Shown here piece by piece: positions 51,424-62,449 of a stretch of DNA of 64,000 nt. A program made the position numbers and the translations under genes. Source of the stretch: Drosophila pseudoobscura (Eukaryota; Arthropoda; Insecta; Diptera; Drosophilidae); NCBI RefSeq assembly GCF_009870125.1, contig NC_046680.1, forward strand, positions 14,713,501-14,777,500, written 5' to 3'. Each line of letters opens with the position of its first letter. The stretch's first letter is position 1. Under the pieces are notes generated by a model. It did no database searches. It was not told where the DNA came from and saw only the letters and a program-made list of their open reading frames with translations.

Positions 51424-52771
51424 ATGTCGACAACGGAAAACTTTCTTCTGGTGCAGAAGGCCACCATCGCCATGCTTGGCTTTGATCTGTTCAGCGGATC
51501 TGGTGAGATGTGGAAATATCGGCACAGGTGCATCAACGTGTACTCCATTGCGACCATCTTTCCGTTCATCCTGGCGGCCGTGATTCATAACTTGAAGAAC
51601 GTAATGCTGCTGGCGGACGCTATGGTGGCCCTGCTCATCACCATATTGGGCCTCTTCAAGTTCAGCATGATCATCTATCTGCGAAAAGACTTTTGGCGGA
51701 TGATTGACACGTTTCGCCACCTGATGACCCATGGTGAGAGGAGGACAGGATGTGGTTGTGTTAGCCCCCACTGATACCAATCTGTCTGATTAGAGGGGGA
51801 ACAGGGCGATGAGTACGCCCAGATCATAGTCACGGCCAACAAGCAGGATCAGCGGGTGTGCGGCATATTCCGGACTTGCTTCTTCTTGGCCTGGGCCCTG
51901 AACAGTGTCCTCCCCTTTGTGCGAATGGGTCTGAGCTACTGGCTGTCGGGACATGTCGAGCCAGAGCTACCCTTTCCCTGTCTGTATGTATCCTTTGGAA
52001 CATGTGAGGACATTCATTCATTGCCTTTCCTGCAGCTTTCCGTGGGACATCCACAACAAACGCAACTACGCGCTGACCTTCTTGTGGTGTGCATTTGCCT
52101 CCACGGGTGTGGTCCTGCCAGCCGTCAGCCTGGACACCATTTTCTGCTCCTTCACGAGCAACCTGTGCGCCTTCTTCAAGATCGCCCAGTACAAGGTGCT
52201 GCGCTTCAAGAGCGAAACCCCCGAGGAGTCGCAGGCGAAGCTCAACAAGATCTTTGCGCTGTACCAGAAAAGCCTTGACATGTGCACGGAGCTGAACCAC
52301 TGCTACGAGCCGATCATCTGCGCCCAGTTTTTCATTTCCTCGCTGCAGCTCTGCATGCTCGGCTACCTCTTCTCGATCACCTTCAGCCAGACGGAGGGCG
52401 TCTACTACGCCTCCTTCATTGCCACCATCATCATCCAGGCGTACATTTACTGCTGTTGCGGCGAGAACGTGAAGACGGAGAGCGCACTCTTCGAGTGGGC
52501 CATCTACGATAGTCCCTGGCACGAGAGCCTGGGCTCCGGTTTAGAATCCTCCTCCATCTGTCGTTCTCTACTGATCAGCATGATGCGGGCATCTCACGGA
52601 TTCCGCATCACAGGCTACTTCTTTGAGGCCAACATGGAGGCGTTCTCATCGGTGAGCTAAGCGCTTTCCTCTTCTACAGATTTCCCTTTATTGATTGTCC
52701 TGATTGATTATCCCCTGCAGATTGTCCGCACCGCCATGTCATATATTACCATGCTACGCTCCTTCTCCTAG
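51424..52771 (+). CDS. Or47a: Odorant receptor 47a
   Basis: This is a seven-transmembrane insect odorant receptor, which forms a ligand-gated channel with Orco in olfactory neurons. Exons 51424-51733, 51794-51983, 52036-52651 and 52721-52771 join in frame to 388 residues. Recognisable blocks are VQKATIAMLGFDLFS, NVMLLADAMVALLITILGLF, PAVSLDTIFCSFTSNLCAFF, QAYIYCCCGEN and the C-terminal SIVRTAMSYITMLRSFS typical of the family. The text agrees closely with D. melanogaster Or47a as I recall it, and the neighbouring Cpr47E genes support the assignment. In D. melanogaster this receptor responds to esters such as pentyl acetate. Confidence 0.95.
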
Positions 52772-53126
52772 AAAGGATCGGATCACTGGATGCGATTATT
52801 GGCGCAATATTCGTTTTATTGCTGAGCTTGCGATTAACAATCGATTTTACATATCTTACAAAACATTACGTATCTCACACAGTTCGTAGAGCACTAAGTA
52901 GAATAGATTAGAGTTGGGATTGGAAGACTGTAGAAATGCACGAATGAAGCACGAAGGGAGGATGGTGTCTCAGCTGGAATGGAATGACGGGACGGTGGAA
53001 ATGGATGCATGTACCTCTGATGAGCAGCTGCTCTCTCTCTCACTCTCTCGATCTCCTTATCTGTCCAATAGATTATCTTTCATCTCTGATTCAGAACTTG
53101 AAGAAAGAAGATTGAAGGTTGCTTGA
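52772..53126. other. Or47a 3' region and spacer
   Basis: About 350 bp between the Or47a stop and the Cpr47Ea stop. A TCTC-rich simple tract lies near 53030-53055. No gene seen. Confidence 0.5.
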
Positions 53127-53676
53127 TTATTTGAAGAATCTGCCGGGAGCGGCGGCTGCGCGGACGGGAGGTGGGGTGGGTATGTGGGCGCCCTCGGCAC
53201 GGTATCCGTTCTCATCAGCAATGTATGTGATGGTGTAGACCACGCCATCGGGTCCGGTGTAGGAGTACGAGCCCTGCATCACCTGTAGCCACACAAAGAG
53301 TTTAAATTGCTCCTCAAAGTATGCTGCGGAGGAATGGGGCCTCCACCCAAAAGTAGACTCACCTGAGCCTCCACTTGGGTGCCCGGATTCTTCAGGTAAC
53401 CCGCCTCGTCAGCTCGGATTCCATTGCTCGTCTCGTAGCTGTCGAGGATCAGTAGAGTTTTAGCTACCACCGGAGATCTGTGAACGATTCCACTCACTTG
53501 TACTGATACGATCCATCCGGATTGAGGTCAAAGTTCTGCTTCAGTATCACAGCGTTGGCATCGAACGAGTTGGATCGCGGCGGAGGCAGACCGCGCTGGG
53601 GCTGGGCGTGGACGGCGCCCAGGCAGCAGAAGACCAGGGCCAGGGCAAGGCAGGAGGCGTGGGTGAGTGTCTGCAT
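53127..53676 (-). CDS. Cpr47Ea: Cuticular protein, RR-1 type (Cpr47Ea)
   Basis: A secreted chitin-binding protein of soft cuticle. Exons 53676-53498, 53438-53363 and 53282-53127 join in frame to 136 residues. A signal peptide ([15 protein letters not shown]) is followed by a Pro-rich stretch and the Rebers-Riddiford domain: [37 protein letters not shown], then [20 protein letters not shown]. The end is Pro/Ala-rich (APGRFFK). Its location beside Or47a matches D. melanogaster 47E. A weak TATA-like ctatttaa is at 53716-53723. Confidence 0.9.
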
Positions 53677-53729
53677 GACCTTTTGGGCCGAGAGGAAGAA
53701 TGAAACGGGCGTCGGTTAAATAGAGTCAT

Positions 53730-56262
53730 AACTGATGGTTCAGCATCGATGGAGTTGCCGGCGGCGGTCTGTGCCCGCTTTGAATGTCAAACTCGTTGCT
53801 ATGCAATTAGTATATGATGCATCGATTGACTTTAGCGGATTTTGAAAGTTCTTCAAACATGATGATGCCGATGAAGGTCGTGGGAAAATTATCCATAAAA
53901 GGCACACGTTCCCCTTCTCTCTCGGATACGAGTGTCCAAGGATGCTCTGGGGATCTGGCTAGGATCTGTTTCACTTTGAGAGTACTTTTTCGTAAATCAG
54001 AGGATCCGGAGGATCTTCGCACAACACCAAGAATGGAATGGAACGATGGAAAACTCACTTCGAATTCGCGACTTGATTTCGATTACTGCGCTGGGGAGGC
54101 TCGTCAAAAGTGTTTTGACTTGAATGCAGTTGCCACAAACGTTTTTATACCAAAAAAGTGCACTCTCTGGGCCCGCAGTCGCTGCAGGCCAAGCGGAGGC
54201 AGTGGCAGTGGCAGAGCCAGATGCAGCGACGGCATCCGCAGCGACATGCAGTAGGAAGAGGAGCGAGCAGGTTGGGGGAGCAACAAACTGTGTTTGTTTG
54301 CCTGACAGCGGCAGAATCGGAAGAGCTGCTGCTGTTGCTGCTGGTACTGCTGCTGCTTTCAATGTACCACTCGGCGTATGCGCAACGCCCATTTGCATTT
54401 GAAACTCGTTGCGCATACGCGGTGTATGCCGAGATTGGTTCTCCACATCTACCCGGGCATTAATTTATGTGAATTAGCAATGCGAACTTCATTTGATTAA
54501 GGCCCCTCCGTCGGCTGCTGGATGCTCCGTTCGCCGCAATAATTCTCCAGCTCAAATATTAATTAAAAGATTACCGATGTTGCAATTGGATTCGTTTTGA
54601 TGAATTGCCCATTTGGCCACTTGGGCACTCGGGCACTTGAGCACTGCGATTGCAATGCAGATCGGTAAAACATTTTGCGGCATTTCTATTGACATTTGAG
54701 TAGGTCGGTGGGGCGTGGTGGGGCGTGGCCAACTTGTCCATTTGAATGCATCGTTAAAGAGCATTATGTGGCTTTGTTTGCGGCTCTAGGATCTGGATAT
54801 GTCTGATGTGTCTGCCCTTTGCCCAATCTGCTATCTCAATTTCGCTGACCAGGTCAAGCCGCCACTCCCTTGCACCAGTTACCACTTGGCCCCTTTTCTG
54901 ATCCCCCTTTTCGAGCCTCTTTCCATTCGATTCCCGTTTTGCCGGCCGGCTGGCGTCTAGTGGCTTGGAAAAATGCAATTTTCGGCTTAAACTTTAAACT
55001 TTTGCAGCGTGTAGGAAATGTCAGTTGCAATTCATAAAAATTACAGCAATAACTGCTGCAAACTGCAAACTGAAACAGCTCCAGCTTCAGCTACAGCTCC
55101 GGAGCTGAGCCACTGCAACAAAGATGATCACGAAACATGATGAACATCGCCCGAGATTACACCCTACGCCCCTTGCCCGCCACTCACCTCCGCACCACAC
55201 CACCCCACATACCGGCTGCTGTTGGCGTCGGTGTGGATTTTCCTTTTCGTACGTTTTCCATGTTACTTGGCCAATTTCGCGGTTGCCCGCGTTTTGCTGT
55301 GGCCTTCGCTACGTTGAAACTGCAGTGGATGCCGGATTCCAAGTCGAAGCCACAGTCGAAGTCTGAGGCAGGGTCTGGCCGAGAGGTGAGTGTCTTTGGT
55401 TTAGTGGATTTTTGTACATTTGACATACATCATTGACAATCCCCTGCCAATGTGTCTATGCCAAATGGTAGATGGGATTACTCATCGTTTATGTTTTTCA
55501 TCACACTCGCCAGTTTCCCGTGTGATGACTGACGACTGATGCATCTGCATCGCATGCGGGCGCTTCATGCCGATCCAATCTGAGCGCATTTTAAGTGCAC
55601 CTAAAGTGCATCTTAATTTATGCCCCTTTGTCTTGTCGGATCACAATGCTACCCGATTCTACCCTCTATGCTAATCGAGTGCAGTTTCCTAAACATTCGC
55701 AATCAATCAGAGATACAAAGATACTCTCAGGTACTCAGATACTGTGAGACGCGACTGAGTTGTTCAACTAGTGAGATATTCGGGCATTCCAGCTGATGGA
55801 TTGTCTTCCAGCAACACTTAGGTGGTTTTTAAGCTCCGAGCAAACTTGTTTGTGACGTGTTCAGGCGCTGCTTCTGAAGACGATGAGAAATGAACCTGCC
55901 CAAGCAGCAATTTCGGCCCGGAATATTGGCGCACACACTCACACAAATCATTCGATGTTAAGTGGATTATTCGATCGCAGAAATCGCACTCATTACAGGG
56001 CTCTCATCCGTTCCGTTGTGACCTTTAGCTCTCCTCGAGCTCTTTCTCTTGTCTCGTTGTTGAATCATAAATATGCAAATCCCATCGCTGTGGCTGTGAG
56101 TGTTTTATTAAATCACATTCTGGCCGCTTCCATAGAATTTCTTTGGTGTTTTTTCCAACATGATTCGTTTTGTTTTTTTTTTTGTATTTTGGCGATGGTG
56201 ACGGAATGGCGTAATGGAGTGGAAGATGCTAATTCGCAGCTGCTGCGCACATTTAACTCCGA
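53730..56262. other. Upstream region between Cpr47Ea and Cpr47Eb
   Basis: These 2.5 kb contain no supported gene. CAG/CTG-rich tracts near 54230-54360 give Ala- or Leu-rich shadow frames. The region presumably holds cuticle-gene control sequences for both neighbours. Confidence 0.5.
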
Positions 56263-56270
56263 TATAAAAG
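56263..56270 (+). promoter_or_regulatory. TATA box of Cpr47Eb
   Basis: A perfect TATAAAAG lies 90 bp before the ATG. Confidence 0.75.
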
Positions 56271-56359
56271 CCTCACCTGGCGATGTAGTAGGCCAAGTCG
56301 AAAGCCAGTCCCTGCCAGGAACACACGCACCACAAACACCCAGAACTCTCACTCCAGAA

Positions 56360-57064
56360 ATGCTGAAGATCACCATCTGTTTGTTGGCCTTGGCCGCCGG
56401 AGCGTGGGGCGCCAGCATTGGTGGCCAGGTGGTGAGCAGCACCACCGAGAAGCGCGAAATTGTGCCACTGCTGAGGTTCGAGACGGAGAAGAACCCGGAC
56501 GGCTCCTTCCACTTCGAATACGAGGGCGGCGACCAGTCGTACCGCCAGGAGCAGGGACAACTCCAGAATGCCGGCACCGAGGATGAGGCTTTGGAGGTCT
56601 CTGGCTCGTATCGCTACATTGATGCCGAGGGCAACACTGTGGAGGTTCACTACACGGCGGGCAGGAACGGCTTCGTGCCCATTGGCACCATCATTCCCAA
56701 GGAGATCACAGCTGTGGCCCAGGCTGCCGCCGATCTTCCAAACATCTCCGAAGAGGAGGAGCTCAGGCTGAAGCATCGCAAGGCCCGTTCCCAGGAGGCT
56801 GTTGTTGAGAAGGAGTCTGCTGTTGAGAAGAAGGCTGTGGTGGAGAAGGATCAAGTGCTCGCTGAATCTAAGCTTCTGCCCGTAGTGGTAGAGAAGGAGG
56901 CTGTGTCGGAGAAGAAGTCTGTGGTGGAGAAAGAGGCTGTAGCTGAAAAGAAGGATCAATTGCCCGCTGATTCCCAAGTTGTGCCCGTGCAGGTCGTTCT
57001 CGACGCCCAGCCCAAGTCCGAGCCAGAGGCGGAGCCCAAGAAGGCTGAGACCAAGACTGCCTAA
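56360..57064 (+). CDS. Cpr47Eb: Cuticular protein, RR-1 type, with VEK-repeat tail (Cpr47Eb-like)
   Basis: The 234-residue product has a signal peptide (MLKITICLLALAAGAWGAS), an RR domain (PDGSFHFEYEGGDQSYRQEQ, then EVSGSYRYIDAEGNTVEVHY and AGRNGFVPIGTIIP), then a long charged tail of V-V-E-K-E-A or V-E-K-K-A type repeats. The ATG follows the TATA box. The frame is open further upstream but that part precedes the promoter. Unlike Cpr47Ec and Cpr47Ed it has no intron in the signal peptide. The symbol follows gene order and is moderately sure. Confidence 0.88.
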   Translation: MLKITICLLALAAGAWGASIGGQVVSSTTEKREIVPLLRFETEKNPDGSFHFEYEGGDQSYRQEQGQLQNAGTEDEALEVSGSYRYIDAEGNTVEVHYTAGRNGFVPIGTIIPKEITAVAQAAADLPNISEEEELRLKHRKARSQEAVVEKESAVEKKAVVEKDQVLAESKLLPVVVEKEAVSEKKSVVEKEAVAEKKDQLPADSQVVPVQVVLDAQPKSEPEAEPKKAETKTA

Positions 57065-57612
57065 GACCTCATAGAGGTCATTAGGATTAGTCCTCCTAGA
57101 TTATACTGACTTTAAGTATTGTTACATTTAATCGCGAAATTTGAGCGCTTTAATTTAACTGTCTAGCAATAAAATGATTCCCAATCTCAACGAAACCGAA
57201 CTCGAAACTATTAAGAAGAAGCAACAGCAACAACAGCTGCATGCCAATTGAGGATTGGAATGTACTCAAAAGAAGAGTTTATATTCCGCATATAAATGCT
57301 ATGCTTAAATGTGGCTATACTTAGTGCTAATTTAAGCAGTAATCAAAAAGAGGCAAGCGATCTTTCGGATAACAGGGAATACGCAACACGAACAATGGAA
57401 TCTGATATGTGAGAAAGTTAGAGCATGTGGCAATGGATTTGTGTTTCCTATGAGTAGAGAGGGTGCAAGATTCCATTACTACTGTATCATGTAGGTCGAT
57501 CTTTAAGGGAGAACACCCTGTTAGATGATATTTTATTCAGTATGATATCAGATAGTAGGCACTGCCGATTGCGTGTAAATTTTCTCCCCAAATATCTATC
57601 ATCAAATCAAAG

Positions 57613-59599
57613 ATGGTCATTGATGTTTGGACACGCAGTTTGCAACATCACGATGCATGCAACAAGGTGAACCATCTGCCAGAGCCGCAGCGCTGCAGAT
57701 TCGTAAGGGACACTGCGGACTGCAGGGATAATATGTACCTGATCAACTACCTCACGTGGCACTACTGTCACGTGGACTCGCGGAACATGTTCAACGCCTT
57801 TTGGAGTATGCTGGCCATGACCGTCTTTGCCAGCTACATCTTCTGGATGATGCAGATATCCGTGGGGGCATAGTAAGCACCCTTCAAAGAAGCGATATTG
57901 AGCAGCAGCTAATGATTCTCCGCCAGCTTCTGTCCCACCCTCAAGGTACTGGCGGACACCTTTAGAATGAACGAGAACGTGGCTGGGGTGACGCTGCTAA
58001 CAATAGCCAATGGGTCGTCGGATCTGTTTACGGCTGTGGCCGGGATGCTGGTCTTCTCGAAGTGGGGCTTCCTCGTGTCCATGACCCAGTCACTGTTCCA
58101 GCACACATTCGTGGCTGGCATGGTGATACTCACACGCCCCTTTTACGTGGAGCCGTGCTACTTTCTGAGGGACTTTGGCTTTCTCTTCCTAAACACAGCC
58201 TTCATGGACTTCATACACAAGCGGGAGTCGGGCATCACAAAACTGGGAGCCATTCCCGGAGCTCTCATCTACTTGGTCCATGTTTTTGTGGCCGTCATAG
58301 ATCAGAGACTGCTGACGGCTCGCGTTCATCGTAGGCATCCTTGAGCTCCCATAAGATTTCTGATTCTCATTACATATTTTGGATATCCTCCAGATCTGCA
58401 GAAAATTGAGGACAGCGAACAGCAGGCGGAGCAACTGGAGGAGCTCAAGAGGCAAACGGAGCTGGGTGTCCACCGCGAGAGGATCGATCGCAGTGCATCC
58501 CGTGGAAGTGCAAACAGGCATCTCTTCCAGCAGTTCTGGGAATCGCTCTTCAGGTTCGACAAGGACAAATTCCGGCGCGGGTCCTTCGGAGTCCGCTTCT
58601 ACCTGCTCGTCAAGGAACCCATGGAAATGCTGCTCCGCCTGCTGGTCCCAGTAGTCGACGTGGAGAGGCCCAATCACGGCTGGTCCAAGCTGCTCTGCTG
58701 CTTGCAGTTCATCATCGCCCCCACCTACATCTTCTTTATATTGCGTGAGTGAGGCTTCTCCTGCCATCCGATCGATCCGGCTCCAACGATCCCATCCCTC
58801 CTCTTGCAGTGAAAGATGTCTCCCTTTTGGGCACGGCCGCCTACATAATGACCTTCTACATAATGCTACCCTTGGGCTGCCTCATCTTCTGGCGCACTCG
58901 CACTGACACCACTCCAAAATTCTTCAGGGTAAGATTTTTGATTGAGATCCTCGTGTAATCTGTAATCTTCTTGAACCATAGTTCACGGCCATCCTGGGCT
59001 TAATTGCCGTCATCTTTCTGATATTTTTCCTCACCTCCGAGGTGATGGCGATGTTCTTCACCATCGGCACCATCTGGCACTTGAGCCAGTCCTTTGTCAT
59101 GGCCACCGCGATCTGCTGGGCAATCAACGCTGGCGATCTTGTGGCCAGCATAACGCTAGCACGTCAGGGATTTCCTCGCATGGCATATGCGGCCACCTTC
59201 TCCTCGCCAGTGTTTGGTGAGTCTATATCTGTATTTTTATTGAAAAGTTCCCAAAATCTTTACTCGTAGGAACCTTTGTCAATCTGGCTCTGCCCCTGGC
59301 CCTGGAGACGACCGTGCGCTCCGTGGGAAATGCATTTACAGTACGATCTTGAGCCCATCTCAATGCAAACTGATTATTTACAGTAACTTTTATGGCAGGC
59401 GGAAGAGGGCAGCTATGGGGAGACTGCCTGCATCTTCGTGGAGGTGGGCCTGGTCTTCACTCTGATGTCCGCTCTGACCACCAACTTCCAGATGCGGCGC
59501 GCCTGTGGCATGCTCCTCGTGGCCTACTATCTGTTCTTCCTGGCATATCTGCTGCTGCTCGAGACCGATGTGATCCATGCGTATGGCGTGGATGATTAG
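57613..59599 (+). CDS. Mitochondrial-type Na+/Ca2+ exchanger (SLC8B1/NCLX family)
   Basis: This is a polytopic cation exchanger. Exons 57613-57872, 57927-58330, 58394-58744, 58810-58928, 58982-59216, 59270-59340 and 59399-59599 join in frame to 546 residues. The N-terminus is Cys/His-rich and extracellular-like (NHLPEPQRCRF, ADCRDNMYLINY). The alpha-1 repeat is AGVTLLTIANGSSDLFTA near residues 106-122. A charged loop (KIEDSEQQAEQLEELKRQTE) separates it from the alpha-2 repeat (NAGDLVASITLARQGFPRMA, then YAATFSSPVFG) near 427-457. Flies have several such genes; position suggests D. melanogaster CG13223 at 47E. The alpha-2 end reads SSPVFG where relatives usually have GG-x-x-x-N. Confidence 0.92.
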
Positions 59600-60103
59600 A
59601 GAGAGGCGGCGAGAGACTTCCCATAGATCCATCAAATATGCAAATTCTCCCCCAGATGATTTATGCCTCATTAAATGGTAGATTCGATTCTTTTGGGGCT
59701 TAATTTCCTCTTGTCTTTTGTCTAATGGACTCTACGAGTATGCTATGTAATGAGGTACGGTACCCAAAACAGCTGCTTCATCTGTGCCCCCGGGCTGTCC
59801 AGAGCAAGCCGCACTGTACCCCGCAAAAGTGGACAAACGTGTGGTTAATCATACGGAATCACTGTGGTTGCGACTGGGTCTGTTTTCAAGGTCCCTCGAG
59901 GCGACGAGGGGCGATGCGGTGAATTTCTCATCAGCCAAAACTAAAGCCTAAGCAAACACCACGATGATATGCAAAGCAGGAGGAGATTATGAAGACACAA
60001 ACAGAGTCTCGAGAGTGTATTTCTTCGATCAATTTCATAATTTCTTCTTTTTGGTAATTTATTTGGATTTTTATTTATACTCGTAGATACATACGATACA
60101 AAA
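59600..60103. other. Spacer between convergent genes
   Basis: About 500 bp holding the 3' UTRs of the exchanger and of Cpr47Ec. No gene seen. Confidence 0.5.
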
Positions 60104-60566
60104 CTACGCCTCCTGCAATGCCTTTGGTTTCAGTTCGGGCTCTTTGGGCAGATCCTTGGCCGCCTCGGCCACAGCTGTGATCTCCGGATTGATGATGGAG
60201 CCGTAGGGCACGAAACCATTCTTGCCCGCTGTGTAGTGGACCTCCACCTCCTGGCCATCTTCATTGATGTACTTGTAGGAGCCCTTCACCTCCAACGCCT
60301 CATCTTCGGTGTCCTTGTCCACGACGCTGGCCTCCTCCTGGCGGCTGGTTCCGTCCGCCGTCGAGTACTGGGAATTGTAGGACCCATCGGCGAACTTGTT
60401 GGTCTCCGCGCTGAGGATCTCAATCACTTCGCGCTCCACGGGCAGGGCATGGCCGCAGGCCACCACCACAGCTAGGACGAGCAGAGGGAGCTATGGGGGG
60501 ATGAAAGAAATAATCATCTCCTCATCCCATCCTCGATTCGGCTAATCCACTTACGAATTTGTACAT
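60104..60566 (-). CDS. Cpr47Ec: Cuticular protein, RR-1 type (Cpr47Ec-like)
   Basis: The exons are 60566-60555 (only M-Y-K-F) and 60490-60104, giving 132 residues. The signal peptide MYKFLPLLVLAVVVACGHA is split by the intron after four codons, as is common in fly cuticle genes. The RR domain is FADGSYNSQYSTADGTSRQE, LEVKGSYKYINEDGQEVEVH and AGKNGFVPYGSIIN. A minus-strand TATA box is at 60646-60654. The symbol is inferred from order beside Cpr47Eb and the exchanger. Confidence 0.9.
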
Positions 60567-60645
60567 TATGACGGAGCAGGCACTAGAGTGGAGCAGAAAG
60601 CGAGAGTTTGAGCGCGTGTGAGCACGAAATGGATCAGCCAGTTCG

Positions 60646-60654
60646 CTTTTATAC
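60646..60654 (-). promoter_or_regulatory. TATA box of Cpr47Ec
   Basis: The minus strand reads gtataaaag, 80 bp before the ATG. Confidence 0.7.
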
Positions 60655-60659
60655 TCCCG

Positions 60660-62004
60660 ACTACCCAAATCCCGACATAGATACACAATCGAATACTACA
60701 ACACATATTTCGGTTATCATCCAGCCGGGGCTCTTTTCACTTAAACATGCCAAACATGTTTGCATCGCATCCCGTTTTATGTGGACGCCGCTACGTCCGA
60801 AAACTTCCAATTGTCTGTGGCTTCAAATGTCAGGGTCGGCACTGGGTCAGTATTCACCAGAAATGTGTCAATCAGATCTGCTCCGCTCTGCTCTGCTCTC
60901 TGAGTCTGAGTCAGATCTGGGTGATGACGCCGGCGATTGATGACACCGATCAGGGGCTCCATTAGCGGCCTCTGCAGCTGACTGCATAACTTACACGGCT
61001 TCACCCACTCGCGAGGTGTCGCGATTAATCAATCGCACCTTGCCTCGATTCACGGCGGGAGCACACAGTACCAAGCCTAGAAATGTTTTCATTTGCCATG
61101 TAAAATGTCAGCATTGTTGCAGTTTATATTATGATCTGTGCACTGAGACGAAATGAACGGGAATATACTCGTACTTGCGAAATCGATGAGAGATCATTAT
61201 CAGAGAAACGGCAATCCCAAGTCAAGCAAATACTCTCCAGATTCCAGATGAAAGGTCTGGCCTAGTCTTAAATTAAAAATGTATTTTTAATTAATTTTAA
61301 TCGTATTTAAAGATCTATATTTAAAGATTGCCAAATTCCTAAGGCCAGCTTGTGCAATTCGTTTCTAGATATGGTTTTTCCCACAGTGTGTGCAAGGCAT
61401 GTGTCTAGGGTGTAGTCCCCTAGCCGAGGGCAATCTTATCGAGCAACCACAGATCATGATCATCATAACTCTCCCTGCGACGATCATCTTCCAGCTAACA
61501 AATGATTTGAATTAGAATTTTGATGCGGCGCATAAAGCACTTCCATTTGCATTGCGCTATTAATTCAATAAGCAGAAAATTGTAGAATCATCAGGAGTTC
61601 CGGGGCCCATTATAAACGATCGTGTTGGTTTCGTCATTAATTTGATAGGGTGATAAATACAGATTCATTTGCCCAACGACGACACCGACATTTGGTTCGA
61701 CGAAAGGGCAACCATGGCCTGCAGTGGGAGACTCTGCTGCTGGCCCCGGCAATTGCCACAATTTATAAATCTGACAGCTTAACTAATTTCGAAAATCTCC
61801 CGATCGGCGCTGTGCAAATTAAATATCCCCTCGATCTCGATGGGCAACATTTCCAGCTCCACAGCTGCTGGAGCGGACCCGAATGGATGACAGGCACTCC
61901 TTGTCGATCTTGTGCTGCTTCTGTAATTGTGTGGCTAGCATTTCGAGGAATGTGTGCCCCGTCACAGCTAATGGTTATGCTCCAACACATGGCTCTATAA
62001 AGGT
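60660..62004. other. Spacer, no gene seen
   Basis: About 1.3 kb between Cpr47Ec and the Cpr47Ed stop. Open frames are short and lack family features. Confidence 0.5.
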
Positions 62005-62394
62005 TTATTTATATGTAGCTTCTCTCTTCGTTTTTCGAGCTTCTATATGGAAGCCACGCGGCACAAAGCCGTTCTTGTCGGCCATATAGCTGACCTCCAC
62101 TTTCTGGCCGCTGTCGTCGAGGTAACGATACACACCAGAGACCTCCAGATCATCCTCCCTGACGATGCCCACCTCCTCCCGGTAGTTGCCGTTGGCCGCC
62201 TCGTAGGCAAAGAAGTAGGACCCATCGCTCTGCTGTTCGGCTATAGATTTAACGATTCCAATCGAGACACTCTCCGCTGGCCAGCAGCAGCAGCAGCAGG
62301 CGAAAATCAGCCACTAGAGAGATGTTTATTTGGTTATTTGGTAGAGGAAAATGTCTATTCATGAGCTGCTGGTTCTGCTTACCAATGCGAACAT
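62005..62394 (-). CDS. Cpr47Ed: Cuticular protein, RR-1 type (Cpr47Ed-like), with poly-Cys signal peptide
   Basis: The exons are 62394-62383 (M-F-A-L) and 62313-62005, giving 106 residues. The signal peptide is MFALWLIFACCCCCWPAES, where a (TGC)n run encodes five cysteines instead of the usual leucines. The RR domain follows: QQSDGSYFFAYEAANGNYRE, DDLEVSGVYRYLDDSGQKVE, then VSYMADKNGFVPRGFHIEA. The end is basic (RKTKREATYK). A TATA box is at 62435-62443. The intron position is the same as in Cpr47Ec. Confidence 0.87.
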
Positions 62395-62434
62395 GATTTA
62401 TGCTAATACTGGGCGCGGACAAAAGATTCTGCGC

Positions 62435-62443
62435 ATTTTATAG
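62435..62443 (-). promoter_or_regulatory. TATA box of Cpr47Ed
   Basis: The minus strand reads ctataaaat, about 41 bp before the ATG. Confidence 0.7.
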
Positions 62444-62449
62444 CACTTG

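Noticed and set aside
54104-54463. Ala/Val-rich frames upstream of Cpr47Eb
   Set aside because: They are caused by CTG/CAG-rich simple sequence; no start context or TATA box.
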